Source: Thermoleophilia bacterium
GTDB taxonomy: Bacteria; Actinomycetota; Thermoleophilia; RBG-16-64-13
Length of the DNA stretch: 64,000 nt
Direction of reading: 5' to 3'
NCBI GenBank assembly: GCA_026415615.1
Contig: JAOAGT010000002.1
Span: 124,001 to 188,000 of the forward strand
Made by a program: the position numbers and the translations under genes. Positions 41,633 through 49,557 of this stretch are shown here, piece by piece (within the stretch, counting starts at the first letter, position 1; every line of letters starts with the position of its first letter). The notes under the pieces are model-generated. The model did no database searches. It saw only the letters and a list, made by a program, of their open reading frames with translations, and had not been told where the DNA came from.

Positions 41633-43339
41633 TCATTCGCGAAAGTCTTTGGTAAGAAGACTATAGTGATCTTCGCGAATGGCCTGCTCCAACTTGAGCA
41701 CCTCTTCTTCGGGTAGGCCAAAATAGTGGGCTGTGCGATGGAAGATCTCGATGGATGTCTCAAACTCCTCGGGTACCACGTCGTCTGCTCCGAGGGCATA
41801 GAGGTGCTGCACCTCCGCTAAGAACCGGGTGCGGGCGATTATGTGGAGAGAAGGATTGAGCCGTCGGAGCTGAGCCACAATCCCTCGAGTGGAGGACGGG
41901 TCTCCAATGACCACGGCAGCGGCCCGCGCAAGACCCACGCCAGCCTCGGAGAGGACTGCCTCGTTGGTTGCGTCACCAAACAGCATGGGGACCGCAGGAC
42001 TTTCTTTCCTCACGGTCTCGGGATTTAGTTCAACGACCACAAATGGGATCTCAAACCGTTGCGCTGCTCGGGCCAGGTTTCTCCCGTTTATGCCATAGCC
42101 AATGATCAAGAGATGGTCCTTTAGATTGGTTAGTTGCGGCGCGGGAAGAGTGTGCCCAAACACCAACCACCGCGGAAGAGGTAACTTCTCGGCCAGGCGG
42201 TAAACACGGTGAGTTTGGCCCATGATGATTGGTGTAACTGCCATGGTGAGTACTGCTACGGCGAGGAAGTCCTGGTGCAGGTCTTCAGGCAAGAGTTTAT
42301 GATCCATCGCCACCGCCGCAAGCACGAAAGAGAATTCGCCTACCTGGGAGATAGTCATCCCAGTCCGTAGCGCTGTGCAAAGGGGATATCGGATGGCCAG
42401 GACGGATAACGTGCCGGCTAACGTCTTAACTAGGAGCAATCCAATAGTGCTAAGCACGATTATCCACCAATTCCGGGCCAGGAAACTCACATCCAGAAGC
42501 ATTCCTACCGAGACAAAGAAGAAACTTACTAGCAGATTGCGAAACGGCAGAACATACCCGACCGCCTGGTGACTGTACTCGGATTCAGAAATTATTAGGC
42601 CGGCGAGGAAAGCTCCCAGCGCAAGAGAAAGGCCCAGGCTGGCAGAAAGAGCAGCCACACCAAAGCAGATTGTCACGACGGCCAACAGGAAGATGTCAGC
42701 ACTTCGGCTGCGCGCCGCTTCGTGCAAGAGCCAAGGGGCGGCCCATTTGGCCCCCACTACTACTGCAACTACAAGACCGACAGCGATCCCTGCCAGGGCG
42801 GGAGCACTCCATCTTGTCTCAACTTCTGCGCCAGCAAGCAGGGGAAGCACAAGCATGAGAGGCACCACAAGTATGTCTTGAAAAATAAGAATCCCCAGAG
42901 CGTTCTGGCCCAGCGGGCTGTCGACCTCCGCCCTTTCTGTAAGAGTCTTGAGCACTACCGCCGTGCTGCTCAGCGAAACAAGCATGGCCAACACTAGAGC
43001 TTCGCGATTTGAACGGCCAAGCGCGGTAGCCACTCCGTACCCCACGGCACCGGTGAGAACTACCTGCAGCGGACCAGCCAACAAAATGGCTCGCAGAAGT
43101 TTCCCCATCCGGCGAAAGGAGAATTCAAGACCAAGAGCAAAGAGCAAGAAGACCACGCCAACGTCGGCAAGCTGCTGCACACTTTCAGGAGTTCGGATCA
43201 ACTTAAGGGCATGCGGCCCTATGATCACTCCTGCAGCAAAAAGCCCCACAAGTGTTGGGAGGCGTAAGCGGTGAAAGAGCAAGCTCACAACGACAGCTAC
43301 AGCAAGGACGATCAGAATGTCGGTGAGAGTAGCGGTCAT
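41633..43339 (-). CDS. CPA2 cation/proton antiporter with TrkA-N domain (KefB-like)
   Basis: A 568-residue membrane protein with about 12 helices (Na+/H+ exchanger fold: LPTLVGLFAAGVIIGPHALKLI; LFALGLEFSFRRMGKLLRAILLAGPLQV; LGAFLAGLIISESEYSHQAVG). The cytoplasmic NAD-binding RCK/TrkA-N domain follows (LLIIGYGINGRNLARAAQRFEIPFVVVELNPE). It exchanges K+ or Na+ for protons and serves pH or stress homeostasis. Its ATG lies 28 bp downstream of the SRP RNA 3' end on the same strand. Confidence 0.94.
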   Translation of the reverse strand: MTATLTDILIVLAVAVVVSLLFHRLRLPTLVGLFAAGVIIGPHALKLIRTPESVQQLADVGVVFLLFALGLEFSFRRMGKLLRAILLAGPLQVVLTGAVGYGVATALGRSNREALVLAMLVSLSSTAVVLKTLTERAEVDSPLGQNALGILIFQDILVVPLMLVLPLLAGAEVETRWSAPALAGIAVGLVVAVVVGAKWAAPWLLHEAARSRSADIFLLAVVTICFGVAALSASLGLSLALGAFLAGLIISESEYSHQAVGYVLPFRNLLVSFFFVSVGMLLDVSFLARNWWIIVLSTIGLLLVKTLAGTLSVLAIRYPLCTALRTGMTISQVGEFSFVLAAVAMDHKLLPEDLHQDFLAVAVLTMAVTPIIMGQTHRVYRLAEKLPLPRWLVFGHTLPAPQLTNLKDHLLIIGYGINGRNLARAAQRFEIPFVVVELNPETVRKESPAVPMLFGDATNEAVLSEAGVGLARAAAVVIGDPSSTRGIVAQLRRLNPSLHIIARTRFLAEVQHLYALGADDVVPEEFETSIEIFHRTAHYFGLPEEEVLKLEQAIREDHYSLLTKDFRE

Positions 43340-43367
43340 GAATGTACTCTATCACCAATTGCCAAAA

Positions 43368-43637
43368 TGACCGTGCACCCACCTTTGAAGACGGGCCTCC
43401 AAGCGCCCACCGGTAGCAAGCTCAGACCAAGCACCCCCGCGGCACATGGAATTATCCGCTTAGGGCTGCTACCTCCCGGTCCTGACCCGGTTCACGGAGT
43501 TCCATTGCGCAGGACCTGGCCGTCAACACCGCACACCGATGTCAGACCTCACAGACCCGCTCCGGGGGTGGGAATTCGGCCCCGCTGTAGCGGATTGCGG
43601 GTACAGGGCACCGCTAGCTCCCCACCTAGCACGGTCA
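43368..43637 (-). ncRNA. ffs: Signal recognition particle RNA, large bacterial type
   Basis: Read on the minus strand, the 5' part holds the Alu-domain sequence GGTGGGGAGCTAGCGGTGCC and CCCGCAATCCGCTACAGCGG, then GGTGTTGACG and GGTCCTGCGCAA. The helix-8 core GGTCAGGACCGGGAGG is followed by TAGCAGCC, and a 3' domain by ATGTGCCGCGGGGGTGC. The ends pair perfectly: TGACCGTGC (43637-43629) with GCACGGTCA (43376-43368), followed by TTTT. About 270 nt, like the Bacillus scRNA. The RNA binds Ffh for co-translational targeting. The symmetric helix-8 loop reads GGGAGG rather than the usual GGAAGG. Confidence 0.93.
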
Positions 43638-43643
43638 GAAATC

Positions 43644-43672
43644 AGTATACAGCAGCCTACTCAGTCGGTTTA
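43644..43672 (-). promoter_or_regulatory. Promoter of the SRP RNA gene
   Basis: TATACT on the minus strand at 43644-43649 is an almost perfect -10 box, placed 6 nt upstream of the paired 5' end of the SRP RNA (43637). A weak -35 (TAAACC at 43667-43672) lies 17 bp further upstream. Confidence 0.6.
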
Positions 43673-43764
43673 GAAGAGGAGTGAACCTCGTGGGTCTGTA
43701 AACCGGGATCAGGGAGTTGTCAACCGTGCTGACTCGCTCCCGGCCGGACTATGAATTGTGAAGA

Positions 43765-43857
43765 TGGCGGAGTGGGAGGGATTCGAACCCTCGAGGCGGG
43801 TTTCCCCGCCTACACGATTTCCAGTCGTGCTCCTTAAGCCAGCTCGGACACCACTCC
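43765..43857 (-). tRNA. tRNA-Ser (anticodon GGA)
   Basis: A 93-nt class II tRNA including encoded CCA. The acceptor arms GGAGTGG (5') and CCACTCC (3') pair perfectly, followed by discriminator G and CCA. The anticodon arm CACGA-CTGGAAA-TCGTG gives anticodon GGA (codons UCC/UCU). A long variable arm GGCGGG-GAAA-CCCGCC is typical of Ser, and the T arm is GAGGGTTCGAATCCCTC. It lies upstream of ffs on the same strand. Confidence 0.96.
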
Positions 43858-43933
43858 GCAGTGCCGCCCAGGTCTTGGTGTGTTGCCGGGCTGATTATAT
43901 CCCACGCTTGGGTGATTCTCTGGGGCGGCTCCA

Positions 43934-44692
43934 TTAAGGCCAGCTGGGCTGGCCGCCCACTACGATTGTCCATACTATAAGGGCTGCCCCGGCAAGAAAG
44001 CTCCCGGGCACTATCAGAGCGGCGATAGGGTCTCTGGTTATTTCCGAGGGAGGTACTCTCCAGAGACCAAGTCCGCACAAAATGACGCTAGACACGATAG
44101 CCAGAATAAGTTGCTGTCCCTCGATGGCCAGATAGAGGGTGGTAAACCCATAGGTGCCCAAAGACCCTAGCACCAGCAGGAATCGCTCGGGGCCGATCAT
44201 CTCCTGCCCAACCCCGATGCCTTGTACAAGTATGGCAAGGCTTACCAAAAACAGTCCGATGCCCAAGACAAGGTAGCCCGCAGTGTTATCAACGAAGTTG
44301 ATTTTGGCGGCAAATTCGCCCATCGCCAGTACCTCGGGCATCGCTTGATGCAGGGCATGACCGGCTAGGTGCAGACCGTGGCCAATCATCCCTGTGGCCA
44401 GGCCAATCCAGAAGATCCACGCAAAAGGACTGGAGATGGTGGTATAGATATGAAGCGTTCCCCTGCTGGTTTGATTGAGTGCTAGAAAAAGGCGGGTGAA
44501 AGCAAAAGCCGCTAGGGCTGGAAAGAGGACTAAGAGCACAAGATCTGCTGGCGCGAGCGCCCAGGAGCCTGCCGGCGCCTGGGCGCTCGCGCGAAGAACC
44601 TGGTAAATCTCCCAAGCCAGGCAGGACATGACTACCCAGAAAACGTTGCGGGCTATGGGAGCGCTTCCTTGTACTCGTGACTCAAAGGCCAT
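43934..44692 (-). CDS. Polytopic membrane protein of unknown function
   Basis: A 252-residue protein with about seven hydrophobic segments (VFWVVMSCLAWEIYQVLRAS; LVLLVLFPALAAFAFTRLFLAL; PFAWIFWIGLATGMIGHGLHLAGHALH; TAGYLVLGIGLFLVSLAILVQGIGV; FLLVLGSLGTYGFTTLYLAIEG). A His-rich segment (GHGLHLAGHALHQ) lies at the outer end of one helix and could bind metal or haem, but I do not recognise a family. The Ala/Pro-rich loop after the first helix is encoded by a 15-bp perfect inverted repeat (44551-44592). The next gene on this strand begins 839 bp upstream. Confidence 0.7.
   Translation of the reverse strand: MAFESRVQGSAPIARNVFWVVMSCLAWEIYQVLRASAQAPAGSWALAPADLVLLVLFPALAAFAFTRLFLALNQTSRGTLHIYTTISSPFAWIFWIGLATGMIGHGLHLAGHALHQAMPEVLAMGEFAAKINFVDNTAGYLVLGIGLFLVSLAILVQGIGVGQEMIGPERFLLVLGSLGTYGFTTLYLAIEGQQLILAIVSSVILCGLGLWRVPPSEITRDPIAALIVPGSFLAGAALIVWTIVVGGQPSWP
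44551..44592. repeat. 15-bp perfect inverted repeat inside a membrane-protein gene
   Basis: gcgcgagcgcccagg at 44551-44565 pairs exactly with 44578-44592 around a 12-nt loop. It encodes the Ala/Ser/Pro loop ASAQAPAGSWALAP between the first two membrane helices. Confidence 0.9.
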
Positions 44693-44769
44693 CGTGATCC
44701 CTGCATTACCTCTTCTTGCAGCTAGGCAGCCGTCATTCTACCGCGGTCTCGCGGTGGGAGCTATCGCCC

Positions 44770-45531
44770 CTACACCAGAAAAGGGAGCAGTGCCTTGCGT
44801 TCTTCGGGATAGTCGGGGAACTGGTCCTTGTACCAACGGTGGGTCTTTAGTGCTCTTGGGGCTAGGTTGGCCACCGTCCAGACAAAAAACGCCAGTGCTC
44901 CCATGTTCCAGCAGGCTAGAGCCCAACCTCCCCATTCCAAGATTTCGCCTAGATAGTTGGGGCAGCTGACGAATCGGTAGGCTCCTCCGCGAGGGATCTT
45001 GTAGTCGGTTTCCCCGGGACTGCGGAGATTGATTAGTATTCGGTCTGAGTGCTGGTTCAGGGCATAGCCGCACCAAAAGAGGATGGCGCCGGCTAAAAAT
45101 CTGGGGTCGATCAGCCACGAAACCGGCAGCTCTGGCCCAAGTGTAAAGAGATATCTGCCGTTTAGATATCCATTGCCCACGTTAAATAACGCGCCCATGA
45201 TGATCACGGGAATGGTGATGCTAGGGCGACTACTGCGCAAGCGAAAGGGGTAGATCAGGGAACGGTGGACGTAATGGGCAAGCCAGAACGCAAGTAGGCT
45301 GAGATATACCGGATGCATCTTGCGTTTTCCCAGGGCAAACAATACGACAAAGGTGATCAGGACCGGTGTCTCCATCAGGATCCAGCCCCAGCGCGCGTTG
45401 ACCCGAGGTCCCCAGCCGCTGCGGGTAAATCGCCCATAAGGGGCGGTAACGAAAAATAGGGCGACGAAGGTAACCGCCGCCACACTCATCCAGGCAATTA
45501 CGAACCAGTGGTAGAAGGTAGCTTCGTTCAT
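44770..45531 (-). CDS. Steroid 5-alpha-reductase-family membrane protein
   Basis: A 253-residue protein with about six helices. The C-terminal half matches the 3-oxo-5-alpha-steroid 4-dehydrogenase domain: YALNQHSDRILINLRSPGETDYKIPRGGAYRFVSCPNYLGEILEWGGWAL and APRALKTHRWYKDQFPDYPEERKALLPFL. The family uses NADPH to reduce carbon-carbon double bonds in steroids, enoyl chains or polyprenols, or acts as a related methyltransferase-like protein. In bacteria the substrate is mostly unknown. The second ICMT/SRD5A-fold enzyme of the window is at 28229-28855. Confidence 0.85.
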   Translation of the reverse strand: MNEATFYHWFVIAWMSVAAVTFVALFFVTAPYGRFTRSGWGPRVNARWGWILMETPVLITFVVLFALGKRKMHPVYLSLLAFWLAHYVHRSLIYPFRLRSSRPSITIPVIIMGALFNVGNGYLNGRYLFTLGPELPVSWLIDPRFLAGAILFWCGYALNQHSDRILINLRSPGETDYKIPRGGAYRFVSCPNYLGEILEWGGWALACWNMGALAFFVWTVANLAPRALKTHRWYKDQFPDYPEERKALLPFLV

Positions 45532-45606
45532 AGGCCGTCTATTCTTTTAGACCCACTTATATCACCTTCCAATGCTTGTGAGCAGGGGGTGGTGTAACCT
45601 GTCTAC

Positions 45607-46488
45607 ATGCAGCAATTGCTCGAGATCATAGGTCCTACCTTCTTTGTAGTTGCTCTTGGCTTTCTGCTGGGCAAGGTAGGGAAGCCCCACGTAACAAGCT
45701 TAGTCGATGTGGCCATGTTTGTGGCTACTCCGTGCCTTGTGTTTAAAACTCTTTACTCAAGCGAGATCGTCTGGGCCGAGGCCGCCCGAGTATGGGCTTC
45801 ATCTGTGTTTGTCATGGCTGGGTCTTTTGTACTGGCGTGGCTTGTTTTCGGGTTGCGCGGCAAGGGCAGCCCAGGCTTGTATCTACCGATAGTGTTCTCC
45901 AATACCATCAACATCCCAGTGCCCATTCTGTACCTGGCCTTTGGTGATGAAGGGGTAAAAAATGCCGTTTTGTACTACGTCCCCAACGGCCTAGCGATCT
46001 ACACCCTTGGTGTGTACCTGGCGTCGGGCAAGAAGGAGCTGCGCCAAGGAATAAAAGCGATCTTTTGCACCCCTCTCGTGTACGCAGCAGTTTTGGGTTT
46101 AGTGCTGAACCTGGCGGGGGCAGAAATTCCCAGCGTGGCTGTACGATCTTTTGAGTTGATGGGTCAGGCGGCAGTGCCGCTGATGCTGTTGGTACTCGGT
46201 GTGAACGTCACCAAGTTTGGGTTCTCTTATCTGGGCCGCACGGTGACTGCGTCAGTAATCAGAGTTGGCGGAGGGCTTGCGCTTGGGTGGCTTGCAGTGT
46301 GGCTGTTTGGTCTGTCAGGGATAGCGCGAAGCACCGTCATTTTCGAGGCGGCTATGCCTGGCGCGATAGTGGTTGCTGTCCTATGCAGCCGGTATAAGAC
46401 TGAGGCAGCGCTTTGCTCCTCTGTGGTGCTTCTTACCACGCTGATGGCTGTAGGAGTGATACCGGCCTTGATTTACTATCTGACCTAG
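45607..46488 (+). CDS. AEC-family (auxin efflux carrier-like) transporter
   Basis: A 293-residue membrane protein with ten hydrophobic segments in two inverted halves, as in the AEC/BART superfamily: IIGPTFFVVALGFLLGKVGKP, LYLPIVFSNTINIPVPILYLAFGDEGVKNAVLYYV (the discontinuous helix with Asn-Thr) and a C-terminal TVIFEAAMPGAIVVAVLCSRYKTEAAL. Bacterial members export organic acids such as malate or malonate. Substrate not predictable. It appears monocistronic. Confidence 0.9.
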   Translation: MQQLLEIIGPTFFVVALGFLLGKVGKPHVTSLVDVAMFVATPCLVFKTLYSSEIVWAEAARVWASSVFVMAGSFVLAWLVFGLRGKGSPGLYLPIVFSNTINIPVPILYLAFGDEGVKNAVLYYVPNGLAIYTLGVYLASGKKELRQGIKAIFCTPLVYAAVLGLVLNLAGAEIPSVAVRSFELMGQAAVPLMLLVLGVNVTKFGFSYLGRTVTASVIRVGGGLALGWLAVWLFGLSGIARSTVIFEAAMPGAIVVAVLCSRYKTEAALCSSVVLLTTLMAVGVIPALIYYLT

Positions 46489-46579
46489 CAGAACTGCGGC
46501 CGAGTGGTCGCGCTTCTGAGAATGGCTTAGCAATGTATGAGGATTTGGCAGTGACAACGACACTCTGACTGGAGTACTG

Positions 46580-48241
46580 GTGACACACATCCCGCCGGAT
46601 CTAACTCGAACTCGGCGCCCATTTCGGGTTGCGGGCGTAGTGTTTGACTTAGACGGGACTCTTACAAAACCGGGGGCAATTGACTTTGCCAGGGTGCGCG
46701 AAGCTCTTGGATGCCCGCAGGGCGTTGGGATCCTCGAGTATCTTCAAGACCTTAGTGACCCCGCAGAGAGGCTTCAGAAAGAAGCTTTGCTTCGGCAGTT
46801 TGAGCTACAAGCCGTTGAGCTGTCGGAGCGCAACGAAGGGGCGCAGGAGCTACTCGCTTTTCTGCAGGGGAAACAAATACCGGTGGCGATAGTAACGCGC
46901 AATTGCCGCGAGGCTGCCCGGGCGGTACTGGCAAGGACCGGCCTTGCTTCGTTTTCAAGCTTTGCCTTGATCATTACTAGGGACGATGGGCTGAGTCCCA
47001 AGCCTCATCCGGACAGCATTCAATTTGTCGCCCGGCAGTTGCAGGTGCCGGTCAGTTCTCTCTTGGTCGTAGGCGATCATCGTTTTGACATTGAAGCTGG
47101 CTTGGCAGCTGGGGCTCTTACTATGCTGTTACGCTCCTCATCCGTAGATCGCCCTGTAGCCCGAGAGGAAGACACCGTTCAGGCTGATTTTGTAGTGACT
47201 AGTCTTTATGAGGCCCTCAGGATCATAGACCTTGGACTAAGTCTTCCTACGGGAAAGTTGCCAGCCCACTTTCTTGAGCGAGCTCTTGCTGGAGCGGACG
47301 TAAGCGATGCGGCTGTGCTAGTGCCAGCGGCCGTGGGCGAGGACGCAGCGGTTATCGACATAGATTCGGAGGAAATCCTGGTTCTTGCTTCTGACCCCAT
47401 CACTTTGGCGGCCAGTTCTATGGCCCACTACGCCGTCCTGGTGAACGCCAACGATGTGGCGGTAGCGGGAGCCAATCCTAGATGGCTGCTTACGACGCTG
47501 ATCTTTCCTCCGGGGACAAGCGCTTCGGAGATTCTCAAGTTAGTGGACGAGATCCGCGATGCTTGTCGCCAGTGGGGTGTCACGTTGTGCGGAGGTCACA
47601 CGGAGATTTCGGATGCAGTGAGCCGCCCATTGGTTGTGGGCATGATGGCCGGGACGGCGCGCAAAAGGGAGCTGATCAACAAGCGAGACATGCAAGAGGG
47701 CGACCGCATACTCCTTACCAAAAGGGTGGCGGTCGAGGGTACTGGATTGCTTGCCCGCGAGTACGCTGAGAGGCTCCGTAGCGCCGGCTGGAGTGAGCAG
47801 GAAATTGGTGAGTGCGCCGCCTTCCTCAATAACATTGGGATCATAGAAGAGGCTCGAATCGCTCGCGGGTTTGTTGGGGTCACTGCCCTCCACGACGTCA
47901 CCGAGGGAGGGCTAGCTACAGCGGTATGGGAGCTGGGCGCAGCCGGCGGACGCCGGCTGCGCCTCTATCTCAACCGTATTCCCATCTACCCTCAGACGAA
48001 GAGTATCTGTTCAGTGTTCGGACTTAACCCTCTGGGACTAATAGGGTCTGGAAGCTTGCTTATCACCTGCTCACCGGCACAAGTACCCGATCTTGTTCGA
48101 GCGTTAACCGAGGCGGGAATTGAGGTGACAGAAATAGGCGAGGTCCTTGAAGAGGGAGAGGGGATCGAAGCGTGGGACGGCGCAAAACAAGTAGAGTGGC
48201 CTCGTTTTGAACGTGATGAGGTGTCGCGAGTAGGTGGTTGA
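46580..48241 (+). CDS. Fusion of HAD phosphatase and AIR-synthase-like (HypE/ThiL-type) domain
   Basis: GTG 46580 has GGAG 5 nt upstream. Residues about 15-215 are a HAD phosphatase of the phosphoglycolate type (VVFDLDGTLTKPG with Asp23/Asp25; IVTRNCREA; SPKPHPDS; LVVGDHRFDIEAG). After a short linker, residues about 225-540 form an AIR synthase-like ATP-binding domain (VGEDAAVIDI; SDPITLAA; NANDVAVAGANPRWLLTTLIFPPG; TLCGGHTEISDAVSRPLVVGMMAGTA; ALHDVTEGGLATAVWEL; GSGSLLITC), close to archaeal HypE-like proteins. Both active sites look intact. The substrate is unknown. The stop overlaps the following MFS gene by 8 bp. Confidence 0.88.
   Translation: MTHIPPDLTRTRRPFRVAGVVFDLDGTLTKPGAIDFARVREALGCPQGVGILEYLQDLSDPAERLQKEALLRQFELQAVELSERNEGAQELLAFLQGKQIPVAIVTRNCREAARAVLARTGLASFSSFALIITRDDGLSPKPHPDSIQFVARQLQVPVSSLLVVGDHRFDIEAGLAAGALTMLLRSSSVDRPVAREEDTVQADFVVTSLYEALRIIDLGLSLPTGKLPAHFLERALAGADVSDAAVLVPAAVGEDAAVIDIDSEEILVLASDPITLAASSMAHYAVLVNANDVAVAGANPRWLLTTLIFPPGTSASEILKLVDEIRDACRQWGVTLCGGHTEISDAVSRPLVVGMMAGTARKRELINKRDMQEGDRILLTKRVAVEGTGLLAREYAERLRSAGWSEQEIGECAAFLNNIGIIEEARIARGFVGVTALHDVTEGGLATAVWELGAAGGRRLRLYLNRIPIYPQTKSICSVFGLNPLGLIGSGSLLITCSPAQVPDLVRALTEAGIEVTEIGEVLEEGEGIEAWDGAKQVEWPRFERDEVSRVGG
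47936..47963. repeat. 13-bp perfect inverted repeat inside the HAD-AIRS gene
   Basis: ggcgcagccggcg at 47936-47948 pairs exactly with 47951-47963 around a 2-nt loop. It encodes the turn GAAGGRRLRL that follows the conserved DVTEGGLATAVWEL motif. Confidence 0.88.
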
Positions 48242-49514
48242 GAAAGTGCGAGTGCCAGGTCGCCAGGCGTTTGCCCGAGCTTTTAGTTCTCTTCGCAACC
48301 GCAACTATCGCCTTTTCTGGTTTGGTCAACTAGTTTCTCTGGCCGGAAGCTGGATGCAGGACGTAGCTCTGAGCTGGCTTGTGCTTGAACTCACTAACTC
48401 TCCCAAAGCGCTTGGCCTCACCATGACCATTCGCTTTTTGCCCGCGCTTTTTCTGTCCGTATACGGGGGCATCTTGGGAGATCGACTGCCCAAGCGCACA
48501 ACTTTGGTGGTGCTACTAGGTATACAGCTTGTCATTGCTGTTTGTTTTGGGCTTCTGGGTTCTCTGGGAACTCTCACTGTCACGCTAATTTACATCCTCA
48601 CTGCCATCCGTGGCGTGGCTGAGTCTATCGAGGGACCCGTTCGCCAGTCGTTTGTGCCAGAAATGGTGGGGCCGCAGGACCTCCCAAACGCGGTAGCTCT
48701 CAATTCCACGCTGTTTAACGCTGCTCGCATCGTTGGGCCGGCCATTGGAGCTGGAGTGATCGCTGCCTTTGGGGTAGAGGTATGCTTCTATCTTAACGCG
48801 GCCAGCTTTCTTGCTGTGATTGGTGCGCTGCTAGCCATGGACAGGCGCAAACTGTTTCCAGTCGCAAAACCTCCGCGTCAGGGTATCCATGCTCAGATGC
48901 GCGAAGGCTTTCGCTACGTACGTGCAACGTCTGACATAGTGGTCATTTTCATAGTGGTGGGAGTCATTGGGGCCTTCGGCTATAACTTTCAGACCATTCT
49001 TCCGTTAGTGACCAAGTATGTGCTGCGTGCCGGCGCCTCCACTCTTGCACTGCTTACTACAACCATGGGAGCTGGTTCGGTGGTTGCTGGGCTTGCTGCC
49101 GCCTACTGGGGGAGACCGAGCATGAGAAGGCTCGTGGGGGCGGCGTGTGGCTTCTTCGGGCTGTTGGTTGTGGTCGCAATGTCCCGCTGGATAGGTCTTA
49201 CCCTCGTGGTGCTTTTTGCCCTAGGGGTGGTGGGCGTGCTTTTCATGACCAGCGCCAATACCAAATTGCAACTGACCGTGCCAGATAACATGCGTGGGCG
49301 AGTCATGGGCATGTATATGCTTCTTTTTATCGGCACTGGCCCTATAGGTAGCTATGTCATTGGCTTTCTAGCTGAACATCTGGGAGTGCGCCCCACGGTC
49401 CTCATCATGGCCGGGCTTTGTGCTCTAGGAGTGGCTGGAAGCGTACTGTATATGCGGGCAAGGCGCGCTGACGCGGCATCGGCGACTGATGATGTTTCGG
49501 TCGTGCAACAGTAG
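48234..49514 (+). CDS. MFS transporter (EntS/MFS_3-like exporter)
   Basis: A 426-residue protein with 12 membrane helices. The N-terminal SLRNRNYRLFWFGQLVSLAGSWMQDVALSWLVLELTNSP and the loop GGILGDRLPKRTTLV are typical of MFS_3, which includes the enterobactin exporter. QSFVPEMVGPQDLPNAVALNSTLFNAARIVGPAIGAGVI is the second family hallmark. It starts at GTG overlapping the HAD-AIRS gene by 8 bp, so one operon is likely. Substrate unknown. Confidence 0.92.
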   Translation: MVEKVRVPGRQAFARAFSSLRNRNYRLFWFGQLVSLAGSWMQDVALSWLVLELTNSPKALGLTMTIRFLPALFLSVYGGILGDRLPKRTTLVVLLGIQLVIAVCFGLLGSLGTLTVTLIYILTAIRGVAESIEGPVRQSFVPEMVGPQDLPNAVALNSTLFNAARIVGPAIGAGVIAAFGVEVCFYLNAASFLAVIGALLAMDRRKLFPVAKPPRQGIHAQMREGFRYVRATSDIVVIFIVVGVIGAFGYNFQTILPLVTKYVLRAGASTLALLTTTMGAGSVVAGLAAAYWGRPSMRRLVGAACGFFGLLVVVAMSRWIGLTLVVLFALGVVGVLFMTSANTKLQLTVPDNMRGRVMGMYMLLFIGTGPIGSYVIGFLAEHLGVRPTVLIMAGLCALGVAGSVLYMRARRADAASATDDVSVVQQ

Positions 49515-49557
49515 TTTGGGCCGACAGCCGGGGAGGTCTCTCTCCGGCCTGGGCGGG

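Noticed and set aside
43271-43684. Open frame of 137 codons over the SRP RNA
   Set aside because: The region is explained by the structured RNA with paired ends and a promoter.
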